DNA of 32,535 nt from positions 1 to 32,535 of the forward strand of contig JADFJY010000002.1 in NCBI GenBank assembly GCA_022565935.1. The letters are read 5' to 3'. The stretch is from Nitrososphaerota archaeon (GTDB lineage Archaea > Thermoproteota > Nitrososphaeria > Nitrososphaerales > Nitrosopumilaceae). Both the position numbers and the translations under genes were made by a program. Position 1 is the stretch's first letter, and every line of letters begins with the position of its first letter. Of this stretch, positions 23,315-32,535 are shown piece after piece. The notes under the pieces are model-generated. The model was given only the letters and a program-made list of their open reading frames with translations. It was not told the DNA's origin and ran no database searches.

Positions 23315-25374
23315 ACTCCTGTATCAACTTCTTTGAGTTGTTCTTGCTTGTTTTTTAATGCAGCAAAGATTGCCAAGAGCGCAGCAACCCAAATTGTACT
23401 ATACAATACATTTGGAGCACTAACATACATGTATGGGGTAGCATCCATAATGTTGATTTTTAACTGTAAAGCCCTATCACTGATATCCATCATTCCTGTA
23501 TGATATGCAGAGCTGTCCTTTGGAACAATTGAGATTTTATCAATGCTTGCAAGCATTGTATTCATATCATTTTGAATTCTAAGGAAGTTTGTAGAGTCTG
23601 TGGCAAATAACCAAACAGGATTTTTTGAGATAATGTCGCCATTTGCATTTGTTGTTTCAGGAAGCTTTTCCATAACAATTTCTAAATCGGTTTGAATTGC
23701 TACTAAATGTTCACGGATCACAGCAGGATCAGATGAACCAATAATTCCATCAAGATGACCCCTCATCCTGTCAAGAGGATAAATGTCAGTGTTATACCCA
23801 CTAATTGCCATATATCCTCCAAAAATAATAATTCCGATAATTCCAATCATGGATAGTTTGTAAACAATTTTTGCCATTTTCTCGTTCTTGGTCATTACGC
23901 GATTAACACTGGATTTATTTCTTTTAAATCGCGTATGAGAGATACTCATGTAGGCAATATAAAAAAATCCAACAGTTTGCAGTCCAATAATTGGTACAAA
24001 CATAGGATTATTTGAAAATATTGAGATAAAGATTCCCATTACTCCATATACGCCAAAAAATATCTCCAAGAGAGTAGTCTGGGAAAAAGGCAAATTGTAT
24101 GCTTTGTCTCTCCAATCATCATCTTTTGTTATGATTCCATATTTTGGAGTTCTAAGAAATTCATTTTTCTTCCCAAATACTGCATCAAAGACTGCGACTG
24201 TATTATTTACTGCCAGCCCAGCATTATAGACTAACAAATATGGTAATATCTTTGCTCTTGATTTCCATGACTTGTGATACATACTTTGTATAATCACAAT
24301 GTATGCACCTGGACCCATTACAAGATATGTCGCAAGTGTAATAGCAGGAAGAAAACTAATCACATAAAGATTAACTTGTCCTGCTAACAAAATTGGTAAT
24401 GCTAAAAATTGTATCAGTATTAATGGATAAACAATGTGACGAGTCAGTTGTATGAATGCCTGAATCTTTGCTTCAACTGCAACTTTACGTTTAACAGTAA
24501 TATCAAAAAGTAATTTTATTGCACATTGAATTGAGCCTTTTGCCCATCGGAATTGTTGCCTTTTAGCTGCGTTCATCTGAGCAGGAAGTTCTGCATCAAC
24601 TACAATGTCAGGTAAGAACAAACATTTCCATCCTTTCATTTGTGCTCTATAACTAAGATCAAGGTCTTCAACTAGTGTAGCAGTATGCCAACCTCCAGCA
24701 TCTTCAATACAATCACGTTTCCAAATACCAGCAGTGCCATTGAAATTCATGAATAGATGGGAATTGCTTTTGGCTTTTTGTTCTATGAGAAAATGAAAAT
24801 CAAGACTTAGTGCTTGGGCTTGAGTAATTATAGAATAGTTTTCATTTACATGTCCCCATCTACATTGAATAAGACCAATATTTGGTTTTGAAAAGTAAGG
24901 AATTGCTCGTTTGAGAAACCATGTAGGAGGAATAAAATCAGCATCAAAAATTGCAACAAATTCTGAATCGGTTATCTGCATTGCGTATTTCAATGCCCCT
25001 GCTTTGTACCCTTTTCTTGTTCCACGCCTTATATGATCTATTTGAAATCCTTGCTTCTTGTAATCATTAACTAAAGTTTCAAGTAATTCAACAGTTTCAT
25101 CATCAGAATCATCTAATATCATAATCCTAATTTTTTCTTTGGGATAATCCAAATTACATACTGCATCTATGAGTCTCTTTACAACATACTTTTCATTGTA
25201 TATTGGAAGTTGAATTGTAACTGACGGGGTTCCTAGATCAACAGTCTGCAAAACATCTTTTCTTTTTCGAGAAAGTAAAGCTAGATAGTAAAAATTGCAA
25301 GTATATGCAGTGATTATGATAGCTGATATAATAAACAGATCAAAAATAATCTGTGTGAAAGGATTGATTGGCAT
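23311..25374 (-). CDS. Membrane glycosyltransferase, GT2 cellulose-synthase-like, with extra C-terminal domain
   Basis: 687 residues. An N-terminal helix is followed by a cytoplasmic GT2 domain with VTIQLPIYNEK, LDDSDDET, AIFDADF and the QFRWAKGSIQ motif (Q-x-x-R-W), which marks processive cellulose/mannan-synthase-like enzymes. Four or more membrane helices follow. After about residue 528 a roughly 120-residue polar segment (DRMRGHLDG, EKLPETTNANG) is closed by a last helix (STIWVAALLAIFAAL), so this segment probably lies outside the membrane. It likely makes an extracellular or cell-surface glycan. Donor and acceptor unknown. Confidence 0.88.
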   Translation of the reverse strand: MPINPFTQIIFDLFIISAIIITAYTCNFYYLALLSRKRKDVLQTVDLGTPSVTIQLPIYNEKYVVKRLIDAVCNLDYPKEKIRIMILDDSDDETVELLETLVNDYKKQGFQIDHIRRGTRKGYKAGALKYAMQITDSEFVAIFDADFIPPTWFLKRAIPYFSKPNIGLIQCRWGHVNENYSIITQAQALSLDFHFLIEQKAKSNSHLFMNFNGTAGIWKRDCIEDAGGWHTATLVEDLDLSYRAQMKGWKCLFLPDIVVDAELPAQMNAAKRQQFRWAKGSIQCAIKLLFDITVKRKVAVEAKIQAFIQLTRHIVYPLILIQFLALPILLAGQVNLYVISFLPAITLATYLVMGPGAYIVIIQSMYHKSWKSRAKILPYLLVYNAGLAVNNTVAVFDAVFGKKNEFLRTPKYGIITKDDDWRDKAYNLPFSQTTLLEIFFGVYGVMGIFISIFSNNPMFVPIIGLQTVGFFYIAYMSISHTRFKRNKSSVNRVMTKNEKMAKIVYKLSMIGIIGIIIFGGYMAISGYNTDIYPLDRMRGHLDGIIGSSDPAVIREHLVAIQTDLEIVMEKLPETTNANGDIISKNPVWLFATDSTNFLRIQNDMNTMLASIDKISIVPKDSSAYHTGMMDISDRALQLKINIMDATPYMYVSAPNVLYSTIWVAALLAIFAALKNKQEQLKEVDTGV

Positions 25375-25427
25375 AGCCTTAATTTCTCAGATTCACTATT
25401 CGTTATTTATATTTGCAAAAATTGAAA

Positions 25428-26375
25428 CTATTTTATCTCGTATATTTTGATTGCTTGTGGAGGACAAACACCTTCACATGCAAGACAAAATATACAATCC
25501 GGCTCTTTTGACATCAATGGTTTCTTGTCTGATGCAGGATTTCCTGGAGTGTCAAACCACTCATAAACATCTACTGGACATGCTTCTAAACATCCACCAT
25601 CTGCAATACAGATATCATAATCTACTGAAACGAATTCTCCCCAAACTCCCATGATTCCATTATTTGTACCTCTTCGACCCCAAGTTTTGATTGAATATCC
25701 AGCTGCATCATATATTGCAGATTGTTTCATTTTTGATTTGTATTCAACATCAATGGGGCCTGGTTTAGCACCATCTGGAATTTCAATTTCTCCTTCATCT
25801 TCTTCACCTTCTTCTTCGGTTGCTTGAATGGCTTTTTGTTTTGCGCCAAGAACAATTTTTGCCAGAGGAGTAAGTTCTTCAAGTTTTTGAATAGCAGCAA
25901 TCTCAGAAATCTTTTCAGTTTTTACATAATAAGAAATCATTTTGTCAGCTAAGATGGTGTTTCGTAAAATAGTATCAATAACCATTTTTGCAAAATGATC
26001 TGATTTCTTTCTATAATCTTGAACCCAGTTAGGATCACCAAATTTTTCAATTGGAAAAATTTGATAAATAATATCAACTACTTCTCCAGTTACAATTTCA
26101 ACTGTAATAGATAATTTAACTTCTCGATATCCTTTTGCTTCCGGATCTCTCATGTTTTGTTCTTTCCAACGATATGTTGCATAAATTCTGTCAGCATACA
26201 TATCCATTTCAAATGTTTTTTTAAGCCCATCATGAATTGATTTTATTTCTGCAGGATCTTCGAGTTTAATTGGTAGTCTGTAAAGTCCAATTTTATATCC
26301 ATGTAATGGATAAACACCACGTTTTGCAGTTGCAGCTTCCATGGTCCAAACCCGATCTTTTAGTAGTAGAGACAT
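25428..26375 (-). CDS. Large ferredoxin fusion, Sulfolobus zinc-ferredoxin-like C-terminus
   Basis: 315 residues. Residues 1-190 are an unrecognised soluble domain. An acidic linker follows (about 195-210, EEEGEEDEGE). The C-terminal 75 residues match the zinc-containing ferredoxin of Sulfolobus. Cluster I has CIADGGCLEACP (Cys256, Asp259, Cys262, Cys266), where Asp replaces a Cys, as in a [3Fe-4S]/[4Fe-4S] site. Cluster II has CIFCLACEGVCP (Cys294, 297, 300, 304). The His ligands of the zinc site in the Sulfolobus protein are not present in the corresponding stretch. It is an electron carrier; its partner may be the 2-oxoacid or CoA enzymes typical of this group. It is downstream of the 103-residue protein and rhodanese genes. 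Confidence 0.85.
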   Translation of the reverse strand: MSLLLKDRVWTMEAATAKRGVYPLHGYKIGLYRLPIKLEDPAEIKSIHDGLKKTFEMDMYADRIYATYRWKEQNMRDPEAKGYREVKLSITVEIVTGEVVDIIYQIFPIEKFGDPNWVQDYRKKSDHFAKMVIDTILRNTILADKMISYYVKTEKISEIAAIQKLEELTPLAKIVLGAKQKAIQATEEEGEEDEGEIEIPDGAKPGPIDVEYKSKMKQSAIYDAAGYSIKTWGRRGTNNGIMGVWGEFVSVDYDICIADGGCLEACPVDVYEWFDTPGNPASDKKPLMSKEPDCIFCLACEGVCPPQAIKIYEIK

Positions 26376-26413
26376 CTTGTTTTTTTTAGCTCGAATTAAT
26401 TTAAAAATGTTTG

Positions 26414-26725
26414 TCAGTTATCATCGTCTGGACACGTAAGTTCTCGTAGTTTTGTGTATTTTTTGTCCATCACTTCAGCATGGACCATTACCTGTGATAA
26501 AGTATAGCAATTTTTTGAGAAATACCATCTTATAGGAACCCAATGTCCAATACCATCCATATCATGAATCATCCCCTTATCAGCTTTGACGTTTAGTTTT
26601 TCATCTATCGATGTCTCTTTTATGACAAGTCCCCTTTTGGTTTTATCTTCTAAGATAAGATCGGTATCACCATCTTTGATAAAATAGAAAGAACCTTTCT
26701 TCAGAACAGGAAGGTCTAGAAGCAA
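26414..26725 (-). CDS. Uncharacterised protein (103 residues) between rhodanese and ferredoxin genes
   Basis: No family recognised. The start is TTG at 26725, one base after the rhodanese stop, so translation is probably coupled. It is a soluble, strand-rich protein (SFYFIKDGDTDLILEDKTKR, IGHWVPIRWYFSKN) with two Cys (one at CYTLSQ, one in the C-terminal CPDDDN). Because it lies between a sulfurtransferase and an iron-sulphur protein gene on one strand, a redox or sulphur-related accessory role is possible but unproven. Confidence 0.65.
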   Translation of the reverse strand: MLLDLPVLKKGSFYFIKDGDTDLILEDKTKRGLVIKETSIDEKLNVKADKGMIHDMDGIGHWVPIRWYFSKNCYTLSQVMVHAEVMDKKYTKLRELTCPDDDN

Positions 26726-26726
26726 T

Positions 26727-27572
26727 TTATTTTTCCACAGGATTTCCGATCATGTTACCCCATTCAGTCCAAGAACCATCATAGTTTCGAACCTTTGAAT
26801 ATCCTAGAAGATATTTTAGAACAAACCAACTATGGGATGATCTTTCACCAATTCGACAATAGCATATTACATCTTTGTCTGGAGTAACACCTTTTTGTTC
26901 ATAATTTTGTTTTAATTCTTCAACTGTTTTGAATGTTCCATCAGCATCATTAACTGCTGTTGCCCATGGAATATTATTTGCGCCAGGAATGTGTCCCCCT
27001 CTTTGTGCATGTTCCATTGGATATTCTGGAGGAGCAGTAATTTCACCAGTGAATTCAGCAGGTGATCTAACATCAACCATTACACTATCTTCTCTTTCCA
27101 ACGCTCTAATAACATCAAATAGATATGCACGTAGTCCTTCATCTGGAGGTTGTGCATTGTATGTTGTAGATGTCATTTGTGGTTCATCAGTAGTGTAATC
27201 TTTGTTTTCTAATTCCCATTTTTTTCTTCCACCATCCATAATCTTTAGATTCTCATGTCCATAATATTTGAAAACCCAGAAAACAAATGCAGCAAACCAA
27301 TTGTTAAAATCACCATAAAGAATTACTTCAGTGTCAGAAGTGATTCCATTTTTTGACATTAATACTTCAAATTGTTTTTTGCTAATGATATCTCTTCTAA
27401 TTGGATCGTTAATATCACGTTTCCACCAAATTAAGGTTGCACCATTGATGTGACCTTTCTCATATCCGTTTGTGGGGTCATAATCAACTTCCACTAATTT
27501 TCTATTTTCATTAGGATGATTATTTGTAACCCATTCAGTGTCTACTAAAACTTCAGGATGTGCGTAACTCAT
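26727..27572 (-). CDS. Two-domain rhodanese (thiosulfate or 3-mercaptopyruvate sulfurtransferase)
   Basis: 281 residues in two rhodanese folds. The N-terminal half begins LVDTEWV...NRKLVEVDYDPTNGYEKGHI and lacks the active Cys. The C-terminal half has MVDVRSPAEFTGE, HIPGANNIPW and the active-site loop CRIGERSSHS with Cys239. The six-residue loop RIGERS is closer to thiosulfate-type than to mercaptopyruvate-type enzymes. It transfers sulfane sulphur to cyanide or a thiol acceptor. It is first of a three-gene minus-strand group with the 103-residue protein and the ferredoxin fusion. Confidence 0.9.
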   Translation of the reverse strand: MSYAHPEVLVDTEWVTNNHPNENRKLVEVDYDPTNGYEKGHINGATLIWWKRDINDPIRRDIISKKQFEVLMSKNGITSDTEVILYGDFNNWFAAFVFWVFKYYGHENLKIMDGGRKKWELENKDYTTDEPQMTSTTYNAQPPDEGLRAYLFDVIRALEREDSVMVDVRSPAEFTGEITAPPEYPMEHAQRGGHIPGANNIPWATAVNDADGTFKTVEELKQNYEQKGVTPDKDVICYCRIGERSSHSWFVLKYLLGYSKVRNYDGSWTEWGNMIGNPVEK

Positions 27573-27659
27573 AACTTTTACAAATTGTTTTCATACTTAA
27601 TTGTTTTTCAAATGCATCAAAAATATCATTTTTATGTAAATAGGATTCAGAAGAACTGC

Positions 27660-28475
27660 TTGAAACTTCAAAAAGTTGCAGTAGTTAGTAAAGTAGGTTC
27701 TAAAGATTCAGAACAGGCAGGAAAAAAGGTTGTAAAAAAACTATTATCAAAAAAAGTGACAGTCTATACAATTTCTCCAATAGAAGTAAAGGGTGCAAAA
27801 AAAATTGAAACGTTAGAGGAACTAAAAAAAGTGAAACTAGATCTTGTTATCACCCTTGGAGGAGATGGAACAACTCTTAGAGTTTTTAGAAACCTGATAA
27901 ATGAAACACCGATTTTAACTATCAACGTAGGAGGTAATAGAGGAATTTTATCAGAAATAACATTTAAAGAGTTTAATGGTGTAATTGATCAAATTTTAAA
28001 AGGTAAATTCTTCTTAGATAAAAGAATTAGAGTAGTTGCGTCTTGTGGAGGAAAAGAATTTCCGCCAGCATTAAATGAAATTTATATTATTAGAACAAAT
28101 ATGACTAAAACTGCAGAAATTAAAATAAAATTTCAAAATGACACTGTAAAACAAAAAATGGATGGAGTAATTATTGCAACTCCAAGTGGATCTACAGGTC
28201 ACTCTTTTTCATTAGGAGGACCAATTTTACATGAGAGTTTAGATGTTTTAATTATCACACCTATTGCACCAGTATACAGATTAGCGTCAATTGTAGTTCC
28301 AGATGAAAAGATTGAGATTACATGTTCTCATGACTGCAACATTGTGATGGATGCACAAGTAGTAAAAGTTGCAGGATATGGAGAAACAATAATTATTAAG
28401 AAATACAAAAAGCCAGCAGTCTTTGTAAGATTGAAAAAACGAGGACTAAGACAAATGAGTAAGCTTGGATTTTAG
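27660..28475 (+). CDS. nadK: NAD kinase
   Basis: About 271 residues from a TTG at 27660 (MKLQKVAVVSK). GGDGT with the catalytic Asp is in LVITLGGDGTTLRVFR, followed by TPSGSTGHSFSLGGPI with the substrate site, and IVMDAQVV near the C-terminus. It phosphorylates NAD to NADP. The frame is open to 27558 but would overlap the divergent rhodanese gene. An ATG at 27612 is the other candidate. A T-rich element with TTTTTATG lies about 26 bases before 27660, supporting the TTG start. Its stop overlaps the nob1 start by 11 bases. Confidence 0.92.
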   Translation: MKLQKVAVVSKVGSKDSEQAGKKVVKKLLSKKVTVYTISPIEVKGAKKIETLEELKKVKLDLVITLGGDGTTLRVFRNLINETPILTINVGGNRGILSEITFKEFNGVIDQILKGKFFLDKRIRVVASCGGKEFPPALNEIYIIRTNMTKTAEIKIKFQNDTVKQKMDGVIIATPSGSTGHSFSLGGPILHESLDVLIITPIAPVYRLASIVVPDEKIEITCSHDCNIVMDAQVVKVAGYGETIIIKKYKKPAVFVRLKKRGLRQMSKLGF

Positions 28476-28941
28476 AATCTTAGATGCCAGTGCATTTTAT
28501 GCAGGAGTTCCATTCAGTTCATCTAGTGTTTACCATACAACATCTCTTGTGTATGATGAAATTAGTCACATAAAGAAAAATCACGGTGCTCTTGAAATTT
28601 TACTTGAAACTAAAAGACTAAAAATCAGAGAACCAGATAAAAAATCAACAGACGTTGCAGTAAAGGCTGCAAAAGATACTGGAGATTATTCACAGTTGAC
28701 AAAACAAGATATTTCCATCATTGCGTTATGTATTGAAATGAGTGGTGAAATAATTAGTGATGATTTTGCAATTTCAAATGTAGTAAAAAATCTAGGTTTA
28801 AAAATATCACCAATAATGACTCAAGGAATTAAAGATGTAGGAAAATGGATTCACTATTGTCCAGGATGTAAAACTAACCACACTAATGTTAAAGAGTGTC
28901 CAATATGTGGAACTCCATTGAAAAGAAAACTACTCAAGTGA
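28465..28941 (+). CDS. nob1: Nob1-like rRNA endonuclease (PIN domain plus zinc ribbon)
   Basis: 158 residues from a TTG start. PIN-domain residues include Asp7 (ILDASAFYAG), Glu32, and the LTKQDISIIALCIEM and IISDDFAISNV blocks. A C-terminal zinc ribbon has CPGC and CPICG pairs. Nob1 cuts the 3' end of small-subunit rRNA precursor. It is translationally coupled to nadK (11-base overlap) and ends just before the convergent xpf gene. Confidence 0.9.
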   Translation: MDFRILDASAFYAGVPFSSSSVYHTTSLVYDEISHIKKNHGALEILLETKRLKIREPDKKSTDVAVKAAKDTGDYSQLTKQDISIIALCIEMSGEIISDDFAISNVVKNLGLKISPIMTQGIKDVGKWIHYCPGCKTNHTNVKECPICGTPLKRKLLK

Positions 28942-28944
28942 TAA

Positions 28945-29631
28945 TCATATATCATGTAAAGTTTTTTGGTTGGACTTTTTGAGTAATTTACTTTTTGATT
29001 CTAATATTTTTTTGATTTTCTTTGCTCGTGCTTCACCTAGCCCTTCAACTTTTGCCAACTCAATAGTTGTAGCAGTGAATACTTTGAATGGGGTTCCAAA
29101 TTTTTCTAGCATCCTGACTGCAAATTTTTCTCCTATTCCTGGTAAACTACAAAGAATTGAGAGTTGTTGTTTTTGTAAATCAGAAGATTTTTTGATTTTT
29201 TTTAAATAAGGACCTTTAGGAGTATCTTTTCTTGAACACAATGAAACCAATAATTTAGCTGTATGAGTTGCATTGGGAGTAGGAATTATTGGAATTTTAA
29301 AATCAATGGCAACAGTTGACATAGCACCATAAAATATCAGTGGATTATCAGTGATGTCCTCAATTTCATCAACATTTCCTTCTACTAGCAATATAGGAAA
29401 CTCAAAGTGTTCTTTGAGTCTAGAGCACTGATCAAATAGTCTCCCGTCAAAAACTGACGACATTAAATCACGAATACTCTTTCTTTCTACAACTGTTTCT
29501 GGCGCAACAATATAATCGCCAATTGGAAGTGTCTTCATTTCAACATTCAAACCAACTGACTTTAGAAGTTCAGGAATTCCACTTTTTCGTTCTCTTTCAT
29601 CTACAATAATTCGAAGATTTTCTAATTTCAT
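28945..29631 (-). CDS. xpf: XPF/Mus81-type structure-specific nuclease, short form
   Basis: 228 residues: ERCC4 nuclease domain with RIIVDERERKSGIPELL, GDYIV (Asp39) and the catalytic ERKxxxD (VVERKSIRDL, Glu49, Lys51, Asp55), then a tandem helix-hairpin-helix part (SLPGIGEKFAVRML and KVEGLGEARAKKI). The helicase domain of euryarchaeal Hef is absent, as in crenarchaeal XPF, which needs PCNA. The last residues, NQKTLHDI, resemble a PCNA-binding (PIP) box. It cuts 3' flaps and forks in DNA repair. It lies 51 bases after pfdB. Confidence 0.93.
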   Translation of the reverse strand: MKLENLRIIVDERERKSGIPELLKSVGLNVEMKTLPIGDYIVAPETVVERKSIRDLMSSVFDGRLFDQCSRLKEHFEFPILLVEGNVDEIEDITDNPLIFYGAMSTVAIDFKIPIIPTPNATHTAKLLVSLCSRKDTPKGPYLKKIKKSSDLQKQQLSILCSLPGIGEKFAVRMLEKFGTPFKVFTATTIELAKVEGLGEARAKKIKKILESKSKLLKKSNQKTLHDI

Positions 29632-29682
29632 CTATGGTACTTGTGCAAATTTGTTAATATCTTATTTGAAATTAATGTGAGA

Positions 29683-30072
<390 letters not shown>

Positions 30073-30095
30073 GAATAATCAAAAATTTAATTTCA

Positions 30096-30341
30096 TTATA
30101 TCTTTACCGATTCAATCGAATCATGACTGACTTGAATTAGTCTAAGTGTAGAGTTAAGATTTGCTCTTAAATGAGGCAAATGTTCAGATTCAACAAAAAT
30201 GTTCAATGTTTTATTGAATGTAATCTCAGTCTTTACAGGATTTTCTGGATAAAATTCGTTGTCTGTGTTTACAGAATCATAAATTGCTTTTGTTTTGTCT
30301 TTTGCATCAATAGTGATTTTTGCACTAAAGTTTAATGTCAT
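30096..30341 (-). CDS. pcc1: KEOPS complex subunit Pcc1
   Basis: 81 residues with the Pcc1 fold: a strand pair (NFSAKITIDAKDKTKAIYDS), an EITFNKTLNIFVESEHLPHL middle and a helix ANLNSTLRLIQVSHDSI, matching archaeal Pcc1 length. It serves as the dimerisation hub of KEOPS, which makes N6-threonylcarbamoyl-adenosine in tRNA. It overlaps the end of rpl37ae by 17 bases. Confidence 0.88.
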   Translation of the reverse strand: MTLNFSAKITIDAKDKTKAIYDSVNTDNEFYPENPVKTEITFNKTLNIFVESEHLPHLRANLNSTLRLIQVSHDSIESVKI

Positions 30342-30546
30342 ATGCAGTTCCAGCTACTTTGAAGCTGCATTTTTTACAAGACCAAATTCCTACAGCATCT
30401 CTACCAAATGTTTTTGAACCGCATTCAGGGCAGTTTCTTTTTTCTTTTAATTGAAAATGAATTTTTGTATACTGTTTTCTTAGCTTGATACCATATCTTG
30501 CACCTAATCCTTTGAGAGATTTTTTTGCTTTTGTGTGTTTGACCAT
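30325..30546 (-). CDS. rpl37ae: Large-subunit ribosomal protein L37Ae
   Basis: 73 residues, basic N-terminus (VKHTKAKKSLKGLGARYG), then a zinc ribbon with CPECG and CKKC pairs 16 residues apart, the hallmark of eL43 (L37Ae). It starts one base after the rrp42 stop, the usual archaeal order. Confidence 0.94.
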   Translation of the reverse strand: MVKHTKAKKSLKGLGARYGIKLRKQYTKIHFQLKEKRNCPECGSKTFGRDAVGIWSCKKCSFKVAGTAYDIKL

Positions 30547-30547
30547 T

Positions 30548-31366
30548 TTATTGAGCTCCCTGTTGAGCTTCTTTTAATTTTTCTCTGATTTTTGCGCCTA
30601 CTCTTACTGAAAGTTCTCCACACTGTATAATTTCGTCTTGTGTGAATCCATCACTGCCACCTTTCTGCAAGGCACAAATATTTCCATCAGAATCGGTTGT
30701 AATTGTAATTCTTGCATCCATACTAGCCCATTCATCTCCATTTGGATCAACAATAATTTGATTTCCAATCTTTCCCATAGTTACAGATACTGGAATTGTT
30801 GAAGTTGGTAAAGGAGTTTCTTCCTCATCAACAAGTGTTGGTTTGTCATTTTCCATAGTCCATTTTGGGGTTTTGGATGTAAGTAATGCAGCAGTAGCAG
30901 CATAAGAGCATGCATCAAATAGATTTCCATCATAATCAATAACTACAATATCTGCAAATACACCAACTACTGACTTGTCTTTCTCAATAACTAATTGGGA
31001 CACATCAATCATATGACTTTCTCTAATTCCCCTATCAACAACTCTTGCCAATTCAATTACATGAGGTTGTGGCGGTCCAGTTTCAACAGTAGGATGTGAA
31101 AGTGGTAAAAGTTCGGCAGTACAAATGAAAATACCTTTGTCACCCATATCTGGGAAAGGTCTGTCTGGTTGTATTTTTACTCCACATAAAACTTCGGTGT
31201 CACCTAGTCGTACTCTTGCTGAACCATTTGCTTTAGGAATTGCATTGGTTTCAATTGATATTTCTCTTGGTTCATCTAGTGCTCGTCCATCTATTCTTTT
31301 TCCTTGTTCTAGTAATTCAAGAATTTTTGACCTTTTTAATTCATCAATAACAGTATGTGATGTCAT
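30548..31366 (-). CDS. rrp42: Exosome core subunit Rrp42
   Basis: 272 residues with an RNase PH fold. RVRLGDTEVLCGVKIQPDRP, RVVDRGIRESHMID and FADIVVIDYDGNLFDACSYA identify Rrp42, the non-catalytic partner of Rrp41. The Rrp41-Rrp42 hexameric ring degrades RNA from the 3' end. It lies 2 bases after rrp41. Confidence 0.95.
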   Translation of the reverse strand: MTSHTVIDELKRSKILELLEQGKRIDGRALDEPREISIETNAIPKANGSARVRLGDTEVLCGVKIQPDRPFPDMGDKGIFICTAELLPLSHPTVETGPPQPHVIELARVVDRGIRESHMIDVSQLVIEKDKSVVGVFADIVVIDYDGNLFDACSYAATAALLTSKTPKWTMENDKPTLVDEEETPLPTSTIPVSVTMGKIGNQIIVDPNGDEWASMDARITITTDSDGNICALQKGGSDGFTQDEIIQCGELSVRVGAKIREKLKEAQQGAQ

Positions 31367-31368
31367 TT

Positions 31369-32102
<734 letters not shown>

Positions 32103-32103
<1 letters not shown>

Positions 32104-32535
32104 TATAATTCACCTTTAGATTCTAACATTTCTTTTACTTGATCAGTCAAATTAGCAATATGTGCTTTCGCATCTACCATTTCAATGGCTTTTTTAGCCT
32201 TTAATAATCCCTCGTGGGATTCGCATGAAACCACCACCCATCCATTTTGACCAATTGTGATTGCTGCATCAGTAGCCATTTCTATAGTCTGGATCATTGT
32301 ACCTCTTTTTCCAATTAGGCGCGGAACTTTACTTGGGGAGATTTCTACCAAGGCTCCAGTGTCAATTTTACCTAAATCTCTATCAGAAATTGTTATCAGT
32401 GGATCTCGTGTTCTATCAAAATTAGCAATTCTTGCAGCAACAAGATCTCCTGTTTTTAGTTTTGAAGAAAGTTCATCAGCATGAGCAGAAAAGTCTCGTC
32501 CAAAGACATCCTGTGCTGGTAAGAATCCAACATAG
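32103..32535 (-). CDS. rrp4: Exosome RNA-binding subunit Rrp4, C-terminal part (5' end beyond window)
   Basis: The frame is open to the window edge (YVGFLPAQDVFGRDFS...), giving the end of the S1 domain (GDLVAARIANFDRTRDPLI) and a full KH domain with the GKRGTMIQ loop. Rrp4 caps the exosome ring and feeds RNA into it. The TTG at 32351 is only an internal codon, not the start. About 144 codons of an expected 220-230 are inside. Confidence 0.95.

Overview
The window looks like a piece of chromosome from a low-GC marine ammonia-oxidising archaeon of the Nitrosopumilus type (Thaumarchaeota/Nitrososphaerota). The evidence is the archaeal exosome gene string (rrp4-rrp41-rrp42-rpl37ae-pcc1-pfdB), an archaeal Nob1, a short XPF nuclease, an archaeal tRNA-splicing endonuclease, eL/uL-type ribosomal protein genes, many TTG starts with a TATA box about 26 bases upstream, and several proteins of the kind found only in this group. 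No species is assigned. Genes are packed tightly, often with 4-base overlaps. No gap without a gene exceeds about 300 bases. The longest, 21517-21762, holds a probable C/D-box sRNA and a 25-bp palindrome.

Layout. 1-1320: end of a haem pathway operon (hemL, then the first codons of hemC). 1346-2781: an arsenic module, with arsC and an aquaporin divergent from arsR. 2778-5841: a minus-strand run of a DUF47/PhoU-like protein, a PiT phosphate transporter, an SbtA-type bicarbonate transporter and an SbtB-type PII protein. 5911-7485: a secreted NHL/HYR/RTX protein. 7554-9352: a DrrAB-type ABC exporter. 9424-17231: small zinc-type proteins, a PRC-barrel protein, an F420-type oxidoreductase-like protein, a large membrane-anchored beta-propeller protein, a TPR protein, a secreted protein with C-terminal repeats, a Cys-rich mini-protein and several unknowns. 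17335-19745: tRNA-Glu, a degenerate PLD-like protein, endA, rpl10e, tRNA-Gly. 19749-25374: a CPA2 antiporter with a small partner, the sRNA and palindrome region, a C2H2 mini-protein, a coiled-coil protein and a membrane GT2 glycosyltransferase. 25428-27572: a ferredoxin fusion, an unknown and a rhodanese. 27660-28941: NAD kinase and nob1. 28945-32535: xpf, prefoldin beta, pcc1, rpl37ae, rrp42, rrp41 and the 3' part of rrp4.

How parts may work together. Arsenate probably enters by the phosphate transporter, is reduced by the thioredoxin-type ArsC, and the arsenite could leave through the neighbouring aquaporin, whose gene lies 3 bases after arsC. No ArsB, Acr3 or ArsA is present in this window. 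The Pit and SbtA/SbtB genes form one compact strand of nutrient anion uptake with two likely regulators. The exosome genes are co-oriented with ribosome, tRNA-modification and chaperone genes, as is usual in archaea. The most original items are the aquaporin-based arsenic module, the palindrome abutting the start of a 35-residue C2H2 protein, the sRNA candidate beside it, the 9-Cys mini-protein, and the ferredoxin fused to a large unknown domain. All functional calls are by reading the sequence; no searches were run.
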